From Bacillota bacterium (GTDB lineage Bacteria; Bacillota; Sulfobacillia; Sulfobacillales; Sulfobacillaceae): a stretch of DNA of 42,422 bases. This document shows, one piece after another, positions 17,569 through 26,745 of this stretch. Location of the stretch: contig JAJZAN010000018.1 in assembly GCA_021799435.1 (NCBI GenBank), positions 1-42,422 of the forward strand, written 5' to 3'. The first letter of the stretch is position 1; each line of letters begins with the position of its first letter. The notes under the pieces were generated by a model. It worked only from the letters and a program-made list of their open reading frames with translations. It searched no databases and had not been told where the DNA came from. The position numbers were made by a program, and so were the translations under genes.

Positions 17569-18495
17569 TTATCGCGGCGGATTCAATACCCCGGCCCAAT
17601 GGTAATATGCCTCCACGGGCACGAGTCCCAATGTCAGCACCCACACTATTAAATAGTCGCGCGCGCCATAGGTTCGGCCATCCAACCAAGCCGCAATGCG
17701 TTTTGGCAATCCTACCGCCAGCAAAAAGAGGCCAGCGGCCAGACTCCACACCCCAAGCCAAAGGCTTAAAATGACCAGCAGTTCACCGGCTAGAATGAGC
17801 ATCTCGGTGGGTTGAAACCGCGGCAAATATCGGGGTGCTATCGTGGGATGGTTCCGGAACAGCAAAGCTTCGAAGCGCTTGCGGTTGGCCTTTTTAAAGT
17901 AAAAATTCCACCGCTCCTGCCGAGGTGGATGGGCAACCACCGCTGCGCTTGCGAACGGTATCTCGTACCCCGCCTCGAGGACGGAAAAAGCCAGGTCAGA
18001 ATCCTCCCGGTAACGCGACTTAAATCCGCCCACCTGTTCGATCACCGACCGCCGATAAAACATGTTGGCCGTCATGAAATGGCCGCCGAATTGGTTATGG
18101 ACTTGATGGGTAAATACTGTGGGTGTGCCGTTGCTGACCACCCGGCCCTCGACACCGCCGACCTTGTCGGTGGCAAATCCACTCAACCCCCAGTGAATCC
18201 AATCCTGGTCGGGCTCAGCGTCTGCATCCGTAAATGCCACCACCTCGCCGGCCGCAGCGCGCCATCCGGCGTCCCGAGCTCGTCCCGGCCCACCGTGCGG
18301 CATATCGATTAAATGCACGGGAATGGGGTTCTCGGCCAGAAGCGGTTTCACGGCCTCGTGCAGACCATCGGTCGAGCCGTCGTTAACAATAATAATTTCA
18401 CGAGGCGCCACGCTCCCCCGGCGCACCGCGTCGACAGCCCGACCGATTAGATCGGCCTGATTGTAGACGGGAATCACCACACTCACCGACAACAA
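17569..18495 (-). CDS. glycosyltransferase family 2 with C-terminal TM helices
   Basis: 308 aa, GT-A fold. The N-terminus VSVVIPVYNQADLI, the Asp in IIIVNDGSTD and the DxD-like FTDADAEPD bind the nucleotide sugar and metal; FRREDSD-type acceptor residues appear as YREDSDLAF. Two or three hydrophobic segments at about residues 235-300 anchor it in the membrane. The start is TTG 18495 or TTG 18492; AGGGG is about 14 bases upstream, so initiation signals are weak. First gene of the downstream operon, with a promoter at 18523-18551. Confidence 0.88.
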   Translation of the reverse strand: MLSVSVVIPVYNQADLIGRAVDAVRRGSVAPREIIIVNDGSTDGLHEAVKPLLAENPIPVHLIDMPHGGPGRARDAGWRAAAGEVVAFTDADAEPDQDWIHWGLSGFATDKVGGVEGRVVSNGTPTVFTHQVHNQFGGHFMTANMFYRRSVIEQVGGFKSRYREDSDLAFSVLEAGYEIPFASAAVVAHPPRQERWNFYFKKANRKRFEALLFRNHPTIAPRYLPRFQPTEMLILAGELLVILSLWLGVWSLAAGLFLLAVGLPKRIAAWLDGRTYGARDYLIVWVLTLGLVPVEAYYHWAGVLNPPR

Positions 18496-18522
18496 GACTA
18501 AGCCACACCCCTATCGTTCTCT

Positions 18523-18551
18523 ACGTTACGAGTTTCCTATGTCGACGTCAA
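18523..18551 (-). promoter_or_regulatory. candidate promoter of the glycosyltransferase operon
   Basis: On the minus strand TTGACG (18546-18551) and TAACGT (18523-18528) are 17 bases apart, 5 of 6 and 4 of 6 consensus matches. It lies 27 bases upstream of the first glycosyltransferase start, where the minus-strand run resumes after the opposite-strand EamA gene. Confidence 0.5.
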
Positions 18552-18609
18552 ATGACCGCCCCAGCAGGAAATTGGCATTGCTCCTGCGAATAGCGGGAGA
18601 AGACCAATC

Positions 18610-19515
18610 TTGGAGCGAGGGATAACCACGACCCGTCCCCAACATCTTCTATGGCTTGTCGTCATGAACGTCCTATGGGCGGTCGGCTATCCCGTAACCG
18701 CCACGGCCCTGCATCACGGGGCTGCGCCCAGCCTCATCGTCGTTTTGCGTCTAGGCATATCGTTTCTGCTTCTCAGTCCCTTCCTCTGGAAGATTAAGCG
18801 GTGGAGCGCCAAACTGATAGCCTTTTCGGCCTTCATGGGCGTTATCGGCTTCGCGTTGCCAATCTGGCTGCAAATTGCGGGCCTCAGTCGCACCGATCCT
18901 GCTATCGCGGCGATTTCGGTCTCCCTTGAGCCGCTCTTGACTATTGTGGCGGCTGCCCTGATGACCGGAAGCCGCATTCCCTGGTGGCAAAAAACCGCTT
19001 TGGCGATGGCCGCGGTGGGAAGCTGGATTCTCACAGGCGAACCCCGCCCCGGCCACTTGGGCCACCTTCTGGGCGACGCAGCCCTCATCGCCTCTATCCT
19101 GTGTTTCACGCTGTACAACGTGTATTCCCCGAGGCTATCCAAATGGGTGGATGCCGCCCCGGCTGCTGCCCTGACGTTTGGGTTTGGCGCACTGGCCAGC
19201 ACCGCCATCTGGTCTCTCACAGGAGCTCCCTGGCCTCATTCATGGTCCGCACCACTCCTGTGGTCGTGCGCATACCTCGCGCTCGGGGCCACCGGACTCG
19301 CCTATGTGCTGTGGCTCTTAGTGGTCAGTCAGCGCTCCATGACAGTGACAGCTTTGTTCCTCTACGTCCAGCCTCTCTTGGGAACGCTCCTGTCCTGGCT
19401 GTTGGGGCAGTCGCCCCTCACCCTCTCGTTAGCCGTTGGAGGCGCTCTCGTCCTGGCCGCCATGGGGTTGGGACAAGAATCTGCTCCGCGCCTGCCGGCA
19501 CGGGGTTCGCGCTAA
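18610..19515 (+). CDS. EamA/DMT-family transporter
   Basis: 301 aa with about ten hydrophobic helices in two homologous halves, the EamA (drug/metabolite transporter) plan. Family-like positions include NVLWAVGYPVT in helix 1, GLSRTDPAIAAI near the end of the first half, and SLEPLLTIV, echoed in the second half by YVQPLLGTLLSWLL. Start TTG 18610 has GGGAGA 9 bases upstream; ATG 18664 is an alternative. It is on the strand opposite to the cluster and ends 3 bases before the stop of the convergent sugar transferase. Substrate unknown; export of a metabolite or sugar precursor is possible. Confidence 0.85.
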   Translation: MERGITTTRPQHLLWLVVMNVLWAVGYPVTATALHHGAAPSLIVVLRLGISFLLLSPFLWKIKRWSAKLIAFSAFMGVIGFALPIWLQIAGLSRTDPAIAAISVSLEPLLTIVAAALMTGSRIPWWQKTALAMAAVGSWILTGEPRPGHLGHLLGDAALIASILCFTLYNVYSPRLSKWVDAAPAAALTFGFGALASTAIWSLTGAPWPHSWSAPLLWSCAYLALGATGLAYVLWLLVVSQRSMTVTALFLYVQPLLGTLLSWLLGQSPLTLSLAVGGALVLAAMGLGQESAPRLPARGSR

Positions 19516-19518
19516 GGC

Positions 19519-20121
19519 TCACCGGGCGCCGGAACGGCGAAGCACCTGGCCCAGCGTTCGGGCCAGAATTTTAAGGTCCAACCTGAAGCTCCACGCATCA
19601 CAGTACTGGAGGTCCAGCTCCATAATTTCACCCGTGGTCAAATCGCCGCGTCCCGATATCTGAGCGAGGCCCGTCAAGCCCGGACGCATTCCGTGGCGGC
19701 GATGCATATGCGGCTCGTAAAGCGCCACCATTTCCGGCACTTCCGGACGTGGCCCCACCAGCGACATGTGGCCCATCAACACGTTTACCAACTGCGGCAG
19801 TTCATCGAGGGAGGTGCGGCGGAGCATCCGACCCACACGAGTGATGCGAGGATCGAAAGCGTCTTGAAACACATAGGAGGCGAATTCGGCCGCGCTCGGC
19901 GGGCGCCACTCATGCTCTGCCCCGACCCGCATGGTACGAAACTTCCACATCGGAAACGGCCGGCCATGACGACCGATGCGCGTCTGGCGGAACAGCGCTG
20001 GGCCAGGGGAATCCCATCGAATCCACACGCTCAGCACCACCCATAGAGGCGCCGTGGTAATGAGCATGGCGGAGGCGCCGACCACGTCTAAGAGGCGTTT
20101 TGCCGCCTGTTTCCCCGACAC
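19519..20121 (-). CDS. short sugar-1-phosphate transferase (PglC type)
   Basis: 200 aa: one N-terminal re-entrant or membrane helix ([20 protein letters not shown]) and the catalytic bacterial sugar transferase domain with [26 protein letters not shown] and [14 protein letters not shown]. This minimal monotopic form is the PglC architecture, which links an amino-sugar phosphate to undecaprenyl phosphate. Start GTG 20121 lies one base after the aminotransferase stop, so the two are coupled. It is a second priming transferase in addition to the long form at 8721-10124, suggesting two glycan products or two priming sugars. Confidence 0.92.
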   Translation of the reverse strand: MSGKQAAKRLLDVVGASAMLITTAPLWVVLSVWIRWDSPGPALFRQTRIGRHGRPFPMWKFRTMRVGAEHEWRPPSAAEFASYVFQDAFDPRITRVGRMLRRTSLDELPQLVNVLMGHMSLVGPRPEVPEMVALYEPHMHRRHGMRPGLTGLAQISGRGDLTTGEIMELDLQYCDAWSFRLDLKILARTLGQVLRRSGAR

Positions 20122-20122
20122 C

Positions 20123-21277
20123 TTAACCTCGCCGACGAAGACTCTGTCCCAAGGTATCCGCGACGCGGTCGACGTCTTCCATGGTCATGGAGGGATACAA
20201 CGGAAGCGAGATTTGGGCGGCAAAAAACGCGTCGGCAACCGGGAAGTCCCCCGGTTTCCAACCGAATTGCCGCCTATAGTAGCTATGATGCGAAATGGGG
20301 ATAAAGTGAACGGACGTACCGATGCCCGCTATGGTTAAATCCTCAATGACCTGGTCACGGATATCCCCGGTTGCCTGGACATCCAACCGCACTGAGTAGA
20401 GGTGCCATGCGTGTCCATAGCCCGTCCGCTCGACCGGCAGGACCAGCGGCAATCCCTGCAGCCGTTCGCGATACCGTGCAGCCAGCCGGGCTCGTCTCTC
20501 TTGCATCGCATCCAGCTTGTCGAGCTGGACCAACCCCATGGCGGCATCCACATCCGTCATGTTGTACTTAAATCCCGGCATCTCCACGTCATAGCGCCAA
20601 TGGCCGCCGTTTTGGTAGCGGTTCCAGGCATTGCGCGACATCCCATGCAGGCCCAACACCCGAATTCTTTCCGCATCGACGGAATCCGGCACCACCAATG
20701 CCCCGCCTTCGCCTGTCGTCAGGTTCTTGGTGGCATAAAACGAGAATGCCGTGAGATTGCCATCTGTCCCAACCCACCGATCCCCGATGCGGCTGGCTAA
20801 GGCATGGGCGGCATCTTCAATTATCGTGAGTCCCCGACGGTCGCGCAGGTCATTAAACGCAGCCATATCAGCCGCGTGACCCCCGTAATGCACCACCATG
20901 ACCGCTCGTGTCTTGGGCGTCACTACCCGCTCAACCAGCGCGGGGCTCAGATTACCCGTGTCGGGATCGATGTCTGCCAAAACCGGATGAGCCCCCGCGT
21001 GGATGATGGCGTTGACGGATGCCGCAAAGGTCAGGGGCGTCGTAATCACCTCATCACCCGGCCCGATGCCGCTGGCCAAGAGCCCCAAATGAAGTCCGGC
21101 GGTGCACGAGGACAGCGCCACAACCTCGGAAACGCCCAATCGAGCGGCCAGAGCCTGCTCAAATTGGGCCGTTAAGGCACCACGGGTTATCCAACGGGAC
21201 AAAATAGCCTCGCTGACGGCACGCACCTCGTCCTCGCCCACTTCGGGCTCGTTATAGGGCAGAAATTTGACCGACAT
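20123..21277 (-). CDS. DegT/DnrJ/EryC1/StrS PLP-dependent sugar aminotransferase
   Basis: 384 aa. It starts MSVKFLPYNEPEVGEDEV, has the cofactor site SSCTAGLHLGL, VHYGGHAADM, the Asp of IIEDAAHAL and the Schiff-base Lys in SFYATKNLTTGEGG, followed by RYHNL-like RYDVEMPGFKYNMTD. Such enzymes aminate keto-sugar nucleotides such as UDP-4-keto-6-deoxy-GlcNAc. Start ATG 21277 is preceded by AGGAGGAG at ideal distance; a reading from 21325 is less likely. It sits between a FlaA1-type dehydratase/oxidoreductase pair and a PglC-like transferase, matching PglE in bacillosamine-like routes. Confidence 0.92.
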   Translation of the reverse strand: MSVKFLPYNEPEVGEDEVRAVSEAILSRWITRGALTAQFEQALAARLGVSEVVALSSCTAGLHLGLLASGIGPGDEVITTPLTFAASVNAIIHAGAHPVLADIDPDTGNLSPALVERVVTPKTRAVMVVHYGGHAADMAAFNDLRDRRGLTIIEDAAHALASRIGDRWVGTDGNLTAFSFYATKNLTTGEGGALVVPDSVDAERIRVLGLHGMSRNAWNRYQNGGHWRYDVEMPGFKYNMTDVDAAMGLVQLDKLDAMQERRARLAARYRERLQGLPLVLPVERTGYGHAWHLYSVRLDVQATGDIRDQVIEDLTIAGIGTSVHFIPISHHSYYRRQFGWKPGDFPVADAFFAAQISLPLYPSMTMEDVDRVADTLGQSLRRRG

Positions 21278-21451
21278 AATCTCCTCCTGACCCGGCCCCA
21301 GCTTGTCCCATGTCCCCGGCAACAATGGACCGGCAGCATCGCCCCTGCCCGGGGGGTGACTAAGGCCGATGCCGACGCCGGATCCATATTAAACCTATCC
21401 AGTTCGAAGCTAGTAAAGACCAGTTTACATGACTTCCAAAATGAGGCGGGC

Positions 21452-22495
21452 CTAGGCTTGGTGTTCTCTCGCTGGTTGGCCCAACGCGACAGGAATGCCG
21501 CACTCCGCAGACCGAAGCAGCGCTTCGATGACTTCGATGGCGTGCAGCGCGCTGCGTCCTGAGAGCTTGGGGGTTTCCCGCTCACCGACAGCCCGCGCGA
21601 AGTCTTCCAGCGCATCCGCATGACTGTGCCAACCGGCCCTGGCGGGGGCTTGATTAATCTCTTCCCGGATTTCGTCCTCATCATCGCCAGGCACTCGCCA
21701 GAACTGCACCTGTTGGATGGTCGGCCCCAGAACCAAGCTTCCTTGATCCCCGATGATCACCACGCGCTCCTCAAGGTTGCCGTCGGCCACCGACGTGGTG
21801 GCTTCCACCGTTAAGAGGGCCCCGCTTTCGGCTCTCAGCACCCCTACCATGGTGTCCTCGGTCTCAATCTGATGCGTCAATATCGCGCCGTACGCGAACG
21901 CTTCCACAATGGGACCGGAAAATTGCAGCAAGACATCCATGGCATGAATGGCCTGATTGAACAATATCCCGCCGTCCATGCTCCGAGTGCCCCGCCAAGG
22001 AGCCGCGTCGTAGTACGACTGCAAGCGACTCAAACGCACCGCCACGCCGCCTTGAACCAGACGGCCCAACCGCCCTTGGCGATAAGTTTCGAGGGCCAAT
22101 GCAACCGAGGGCAGGAGCCGATTGAACTGGGTCACGGCCAACACCCGGTGCCGCTCCTCAGCCATCTCCACCAAATCCCGCGCATCGGCCGCAGTCAGGG
22201 CCATGGGTCTTTCAACCAGAACGTGCTTGTTGCTCCTGAAGGCAGTCTCGACCAACATGCGATGCGTTCCAGACGGTGTGGCGACAATCACCGCATCCAG
22301 GTCGGGAAAATCCCGCAACGCTGCGTCGAGCGCATCATAGGGGGCCGCATCAAACGCCACCGCGGCCGCCGACGCTTTGTCCAAATCGGCATCGACGGTC
22401 GCCACTAATTCGAACAGGCGGCGATGCACCAAAGCCTGCAGATGCTTCTGCCCGATTTTACCGCAGCCAACCAAGGCCACCCGCAAACTTGACAA
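21452..22495 (-). CDS. Gfo/Idh/MocA-family oxidoreductase with ERP in place of EKP
   Basis: 347 aa, two-domain dehydrogenase: Rossmann start VALVGCGKIGQKHLQAL with the NAD motif, then VIVATPSGTH and a C-terminal sheet domain including MDGGILFNQAIHAMDVLLQF with the conserved His. The family's catalytic EKP triplet reads VERPMAL (AGA codon near 22216), so Lys is replaced by Arg. Start TTG 22495 lies 44 bases after the dehydratase gene's stop. By context it may oxidise or reduce a nucleotide sugar, as WbpB/WlbA do, but the changed motif leaves activity uncertain. A gap of 174 bases follows before the aminotransferase start and holds no gene. Confidence 0.87.
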   Translation of the reverse strand: MSSLRVALVGCGKIGQKHLQALVHRRLFELVATVDADLDKASAAAVAFDAAPYDALDAALRDFPDLDAVIVATPSGTHRMLVETAFRSNKHVLVERPMALTAADARDLVEMAEERHRVLAVTQFNRLLPSVALALETYRQGRLGRLVQGGVAVRLSRLQSYYDAAPWRGTRSMDGGILFNQAIHAMDVLLQFSGPIVEAFAYGAILTHQIETEDTMVGVLRAESGALLTVEATTSVADGNLEERVVIIGDQGSLVLGPTIQQVQFWRVPGDDEDEIREEINQAPARAGWHSHADALEDFARAVGERETPKLSGRSALHAIEVIEALLRSAECGIPVALGQPAREHQA

Positions 22496-22538
22496 CGCCT
22501 CTTGTCCCCCGTTTCGCCCCTCTTTTCCAATCCGTCAG

Positions 22539-24440
22539 CTACGGATGATTCGCCGCGCGGCTTTTGTCATCGTGCAGAGCCGCCGGACGGATAATTTGGG
22601 CATTATGTTCTGGTTTATACTCGGGCACCACCTGTTGCAACAAGTCCTTCAGCTCATCGGCGGTTCGGGTGCCCAATCGATTGACCAACGCCTCAATCGA
22701 AGCCAAAGTTTCACGGTTGTCCCGCTTCGTTTCATTGTGGATAAAGATTCGCTCATGATGGGTGGCTCGGGTTCGATCCTCAGCCGTCAGCACTTCTTCA
22801 TAGAGCTTTTCGCCCGGGCGAATGCCCGTAAACATGATGTCGATATCAACCCCTGGCTTGAGTCCCGACAAACGAATCAAATTATTGGCCAAATCCAAAA
22901 TCCGAATCGGATCTCCCATATCCAGCACGAAAATTTCTCCGCCTTGCCCCATGGAACCCGCCTGAATCACCAACTGGCAAGCTTCCGTCACGGTCATAAA
23001 ATACCGCACCATATCAGGGTGGGTAACCGTGACTGGACCGCCCTGAGCGATTTGCTGCTGAAATATGGGAATGACACTGCCGCGGCTGCCCAAGACATTC
23101 CCAAAACGCACGGTAATGAAGCGCGTGGCAGAATGGGCGTTATAGACATTCACCAAAAGTTCGCCGGTCCGTTTGGTGGCACCGTACACACTGGTGGGAT
23201 TGACAGCCTTGTCGGAAGAAATAAACACGAAGGTCTCCACCCGGCTGCGGTGGCAAAGGTCCACCAACTGCCACAGCCCAGCCACATTGTTGTCGATGAC
23301 TTCCTCCGGCTGAAGTTCCATCAATGGGACATGCTTATGGGCCGCCGCATGAAAGACCACTTGCGGGCTATACTGGGCAAACACCCGGCGCATCCGATCT
23401 CCATCGCGCAAGTCCGCCACGACCGGTATGGCCGCAACCTCGGGGAAGCGCTGTCTCATCTCCCGATCAATTTCGAAGATGGCCGTCTCATCCAATCCCA
23501 AAAGGACTATGGCTTTCGGAGCAAACGGGGCGATTTGCCGCACCAATTCGGCGCCAATCGTACCGCCGGCTCCGGTCACCAACACCACACGTCCCGTCAG
23601 ATAGCTGGCGATTTCGCCCAAGTTGATGAGACTGGGCTCCCGTTGCAGCAAGTCCTCGATTTGTACATCACGGATTTGATGCACCGAGACTTGTCCACCA
23701 ATCATCTGGTTCAAAGCCGGCAACGTCCGCACCTGCACACCCACATCACGGCATTGTTCCACCAGAGGCCGAAGAATGCGGCCCGACACCGACGGCATGG
23801 CCAAGAGCACCTGCCCGATTTGATGGTCCCGGATTACGGTGCGAATCTCAGGCGTGGTGCCCAGCACCTTCAAGGAGGCAATGCGCATCCCTATCTTGGC
23901 CAAATCATCGTCCAAAAACCCGACGGCCACACCCACTTCGGGGTGGCGCGCCAGCTCTTGGGCGACCAGTTGGCCCGCCTTGCCAGCGCCCACAATGAGG
24001 ACGCGCTCCTTAGCTCTGGGATGCGCGATCCAATTCACATCGTAGAAGGAGCGAAGCAGAAACCGCCACCCGCCGACCAGCGCGACGCCGAAGAGGGCGT
24101 ACAAAAACAAGACAGCGCGGGAATAGTGCGCCGTATCGGTCGCAAATAACAGAGCCCATAAGACTAGCGCCGATCCTGACACCGAAAAAATCAGTACCTG
24201 GCCGTCGCGGGCATTGGCATACCGCCACATGCGATGATAAATACGGGTAATCCAAAAAATCGCGATGCTCAGAAGGGTGAACCACACCGCCACGTTCATG
24301 TAGGCATGTACATCATGCGCTGGGATTTGGGGCGTGTTGAAGCGAAAGTACAGGGCCAAGTACACCGAAACATTGATTAAAACCGCATCGGTCAGCATGA
24401 ACAGAAACATTTTGAAATAAACATAAAGTCTCTTGGCCAT
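22539..24440 (-). CDS. FlaA1/CapD-type nucleotide-sugar dehydratase (PglF/WbpM-like)
   Basis: 633 aa. Four TM helices at about residues 12-125 are followed by a first NAD-binding domain (VLIVGAGKAGQLVAQEL), then the catalytic extended-SDR domain (VVLVTGAGGTIGAELVRQI). The active-site stretch is SSDKAVNPTSVYGATKR, and NVLGSRGSVIP and GEKLYEE are also typical. Members are UDP-GlcNAc 4,6-dehydratases or epimerases in the membrane. Many dehydratases of this group have Met where this one has Tyr (VYGATKR). Start ATG 24440 follows GAGGGG; ATG 24452 overlaps that site. First gene of the minus-strand operon 24440-19519, with a promoter at 24475. Confidence 0.92.
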   Translation of the reverse strand: MAKRLYVYFKMFLFMLTDAVLINVSVYLALYFRFNTPQIPAHDVHAYMNVAVWFTLLSIAIFWITRIYHRMWRYANARDGQVLIFSVSGSALVLWALLFATDTAHYSRAVLFLYALFGVALVGGWRFLLRSFYDVNWIAHPRAKERVLIVGAGKAGQLVAQELARHPEVGVAVGFLDDDLAKIGMRIASLKVLGTTPEIRTVIRDHQIGQVLLAMPSVSGRILRPLVEQCRDVGVQVRTLPALNQMIGGQVSVHQIRDVQIEDLLQREPSLINLGEIASYLTGRVVLVTGAGGTIGAELVRQIAPFAPKAIVLLGLDETAIFEIDREMRQRFPEVAAIPVVADLRDGDRMRRVFAQYSPQVVFHAAAHKHVPLMELQPEEVIDNNVAGLWQLVDLCHRSRVETFVFISSDKAVNPTSVYGATKRTGELLVNVYNAHSATRFITVRFGNVLGSRGSVIPIFQQQIAQGGPVTVTHPDMVRYFMTVTEACQLVIQAGSMGQGGEIFVLDMGDPIRILDLANNLIRLSGLKPGVDIDIMFTGIRPGEKLYEEVLTAEDRTRATHHERIFIHNETKRDNRETLASIEALVNRLGTRTADELKDLLQQVVPEYKPEHNAQIIRPAALHDDKSRAANHP

Positions 24441-24474
24441 GGAACCCCTCATTTCGCGTTCTCTTGGCTTCCCG

Positions 24475-24504
24475 ATTATACCACGGACGGGCCCGCAGTG
24501 CGGG
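24475..24504 (-). promoter_or_regulatory. extended -10 promoter with overlapping palindrome, polysaccharide operon
   Basis: On the minus strand TGGTATAAT (24475-24483) is a full extended -10 element 35 bases before the dehydratase start. Instead of a -35 box there is a 13-base palindrome CCCGCAGTGCGGG (24492-24504), placed where a regulator would block or aid RNA polymerase. Confidence 0.6.
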
Positions 24505-24655
24505 TCCAGCCGGACTTGTCGGGAGGCTTGTCAAACTGTGGGTCGAGATGACGAAGGAAATCCACGGAAAGCTCCATGATCCCCCATTGTCAGAACCATG
24601 GAATCGGCATAGTCTAATAGCGGAAAATCGAGCACTTCTCAGATGGGGGATGCCC

Positions 24656-24910
24656 GTGTCGATTAGAGTTCAGCCATCATCAGCCGACACAGAATGGGTC
24701 ATGGTCAATGTAGGGTCTGAGGAGAACGGCAGCGTGGTCGCTATCAATCGTGAAGCTTTGGAGTCGATTATCGAGACGGATCCGCGGCCGCCAGAGATGA
24801 TTCTCGACCTGTTGTGTGAACGGGCCATTAAACGGATGCCAGTACCCAACAGTGCGGATGGGATCCGGCTCATTACCACCTATAATCTTGCGTTGGTTTG
24901 GCCAAAATAG
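24656..24910 (+). CDS. small hypothetical protein
   Basis: About 84 aa, no family recognised. It reads as a compact alpha/beta protein (WVMVNVGSEENGSVVAINREALESII then a helical middle and a basic stretch). The start is uncertain: GTG 24656 follows GGGGG by 6 bases, ATG 24650 is two codons earlier, and ATG 24548 would add 36 residues of less protein-like sequence. It ends directly at the terminator shared with ftsH. The 215 bases before it, back to the dehydratase start, hold only that gene's promoter. Confidence 0.55.
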   Translation: MSIRVQPSSADTEWVMVNVGSEENGSVVAINREALESIIETDPRPPEMILDLLCERAIKRMPVPNSADGIRLITTYNLALVWPK

Positions 24911-24934
24911 ATGCGGCCCCCGGGGGGCCGCATC
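24910..24934. terminator. bidirectional intrinsic terminator
   Basis: Stem GATGCGGCC (24910-24918) pairs with GGCCGCATC (24926-24934). T-rich sequence follows on the plus strand (CTTTATCTTTT), and on the minus strand CTATTTTG follows. It sits between the convergent small gene and ftsH. Confidence 0.85.
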
Positions 24935-24942
24935 TTTATCTT

Positions 24943-26745
24943 TTAGGTAGTTGCCGCCACAATCGAGCGAAGCTCCTCCGATTCCAGCGTTTCTTTCTCC
25001 ATTAAGGTTAACGCCAGTCGGTTCAAGGTCTGTCGATGCTGCAAAAGCAGGGTCTTAGCGCGCTCGTATTGCTCCATGATAATGTGTCGGATGGCCCGAT
25101 CGATCTTGGAGGCCACGTCGTCACTGTAATCTCTCGAGCGCATCAAATCGCGGCCGAGAAACACCGCTCCCTGCGAGCGACCGTAGGTAAGAGGACCCAA
25201 TTCCTCGCTCATGCCATACTCCATAATCATCTGGCGCACCATCTTGGTCGACTTTTCGAGGTCGTCACTGGCACCGGTGGAGATTTCGCCAAAAACAATT
25301 TGTTCCGCCGCACGGCCGCCCAAGGACATGGCGACCCTGTCTAAGAACTGCTCGCGCGTAATCCGATAACGATCCTCCTCCGGAACCGGCAGAGTGTACC
25401 CCATGGCCATGCCGCGCGGCACAATCGTCACTTTATGAATGGGATCGCCGTGCGATACCAGCATCCCGACCAAGGTGTGCCCAGACTCGTGGAAGGCCAC
25501 TACCCGCTTTTCGAAGTCCGTGATGACGCGGCTCTTCTTTTGCGGGCCTGCCATGACGCGCTCCGTAGCCTCGATGAGGTTCAGTTGGGTAATGCGGCGC
25601 TGGCGGTTCCGCGCTGCCAACAGCGCTGCCTCGTTGGTCAAGTTGGCCAGATCTGCCCCGGTAAATCCGGGTGTTCGTTTGGCAATCACGCCAAGGTTCA
25701 CGTCGTCAGCCAACGGTTTGTTTTGAATGTGCACTCGTAAAATTTGCTCGCGGCCTGCCAAGTCGGGGGGATGCACCACGATTTGACGGTCGAATCGGCC
25801 CGGCCTCAACAGAGCCGGGTCCAATACGTCCGGACGGTTGGTCGCGGCCATCAAAATGATGCCTTCATTGACACCAAATCCGTCCATCTCCACCAGCAAC
25901 TGGTTCAGGGTCTGCTCCCGCTCATCATTGCCGCCGCCGTAGCCGGCACCCCGCATCCGTCCCACCGCATCCAGCTCATCGATGAAGACAATACAGGGAG
26001 CGTTTTTCTTGGCCTGGTCGAACAAATCGCGCACCCGGGAGGCGCCCACACCGACAAACATCTCGACGAAGCCGGACCCACTCTCCGAAAAAAACGGGAC
26101 GCCAGCCTCGCCCGCCACGGCCCGGGCCAAGAGGGTCTTGCCGGTGCCGGGAGGCCCGTATAAGAGAATGCCTTTTGGAATCCGCGCGCCCATCTCCAGA
26201 TAGCGTTTAGGATTTCGCAGGAAGTCCACGACCTCTTCCAGCTCCTGCTTTTCCTCCTCCACTCCAGCCACATCCCGGAAAGTCACCCGAGGCTGGTTGT
26301 CGGCGATCAGGCGCGCCTGCGAACGGCCAAACGACATCATGCGGTTGCCGCCCTGGCTTTGCCGCATGATGAGGAAGACCAGCACCACCACAAACAATAT
26401 CGGTACCACGTCACCGAGAATGGTAATCCACACACCGCTGCCCGACGCCTTCGCAATGGTGACGTTGGCGCCGCTGCTGTTCAATTGATCACTCAGGCGG
26501 TTGGTGGAGCCTGGGGGATATACCGTCATGTAGTGCTGACCCGAAGAACTCACCCATTCCACGTTATAGCTCGACGACGAAACCGTCGCCGATGTCACCT
26601 GGCGATGGGCAATCGACGAAACCAGCGTGCTGTAGGGCATTTGACTCACGGGTTGGGTCGGGGCGTTGAAAAATTCCATCAGGAGCGCCACGACTAGGAC
26701 CACGAATACAATGGTCATTAACCCACGCAGCCATCGATTCTGCAT
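24943..26745 (-). CDS. ftsH: ATP-dependent zinc metalloprotease FtsH
   Basis: Membrane-anchored AAA+ protease that degrades misfolded and regulatory membrane proteins. 600 aa, normal length. TM helices at about residues 7-25 and 106-127 flank an extracytoplasmic domain. Walker A GPPGTGKT is at 197-204, the pore segment [15 protein letters not shown] follows, Walker [10 protein letters not shown] is at 252-260, the second region of homology with the arginine finger is RPGRFDRQ, and the zinc motif HESGH is at 419-423. Start ATG 26745 follows GAGAGGA at good distance. It appears monocistronic, with a terminator 9 bases after its stop. Confidence 0.98.
   Translation of the reverse strand: MQNRWLRGLMTIVFVVLVVALLMEFFNAPTQPVSQMPYSTLVSSIAHRQVTSATVSSSSYNVEWVSSSGQHYMTVYPPGSTNRLSDQLNSSGANVTIAKASGSGVWITILGDVVPILFVVVLVFLIMRQSQGGNRMMSFGRSQARLIADNQPRVTFRDVAGVEEEKQELEEVVDFLRNPKRYLEMGARIPKGILLYGPPGTGKTLLARAVAGEAGVPFFSESGSGFVEMFVGVGASRVRDLFDQAKKNAPCIVFIDELDAVGRMRGAGYGGGNDEREQTLNQLLVEMDGFGVNEGIILMAATNRPDVLDPALLRPGRFDRQIVVHPPDLAGREQILRVHIQNKPLADDVNLGVIAKRTPGFTGADLANLTNEAALLAARNRQRRITQLNLIEATERVMAGPQKKSRVITDFEKRVVAFHESGHTLVGMLVSHGDPIHKVTIVPRGMAMGYTLPVPEEDRYRITREQFLDRVAMSLGGRAAEQIVFGEISTGASDDLEKSTKMVRQMIMEYGMSEELGPLTYGRSQGAVFLGRDLMRSRDYSDDVASKIDRAIRHIIMEQYERAKTLLLQHRQTLNRLALTLMEKETLESEELRSIVAATT

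Noticed and set aside
22377..24149. 590-codon open frame on the plus strand
   Set aside because: It lies wholly antisense to the dehydratase and oxidoreductase genes, and its translation is His/Gln/Arg-rich with no domain. A shadow of codon usage.
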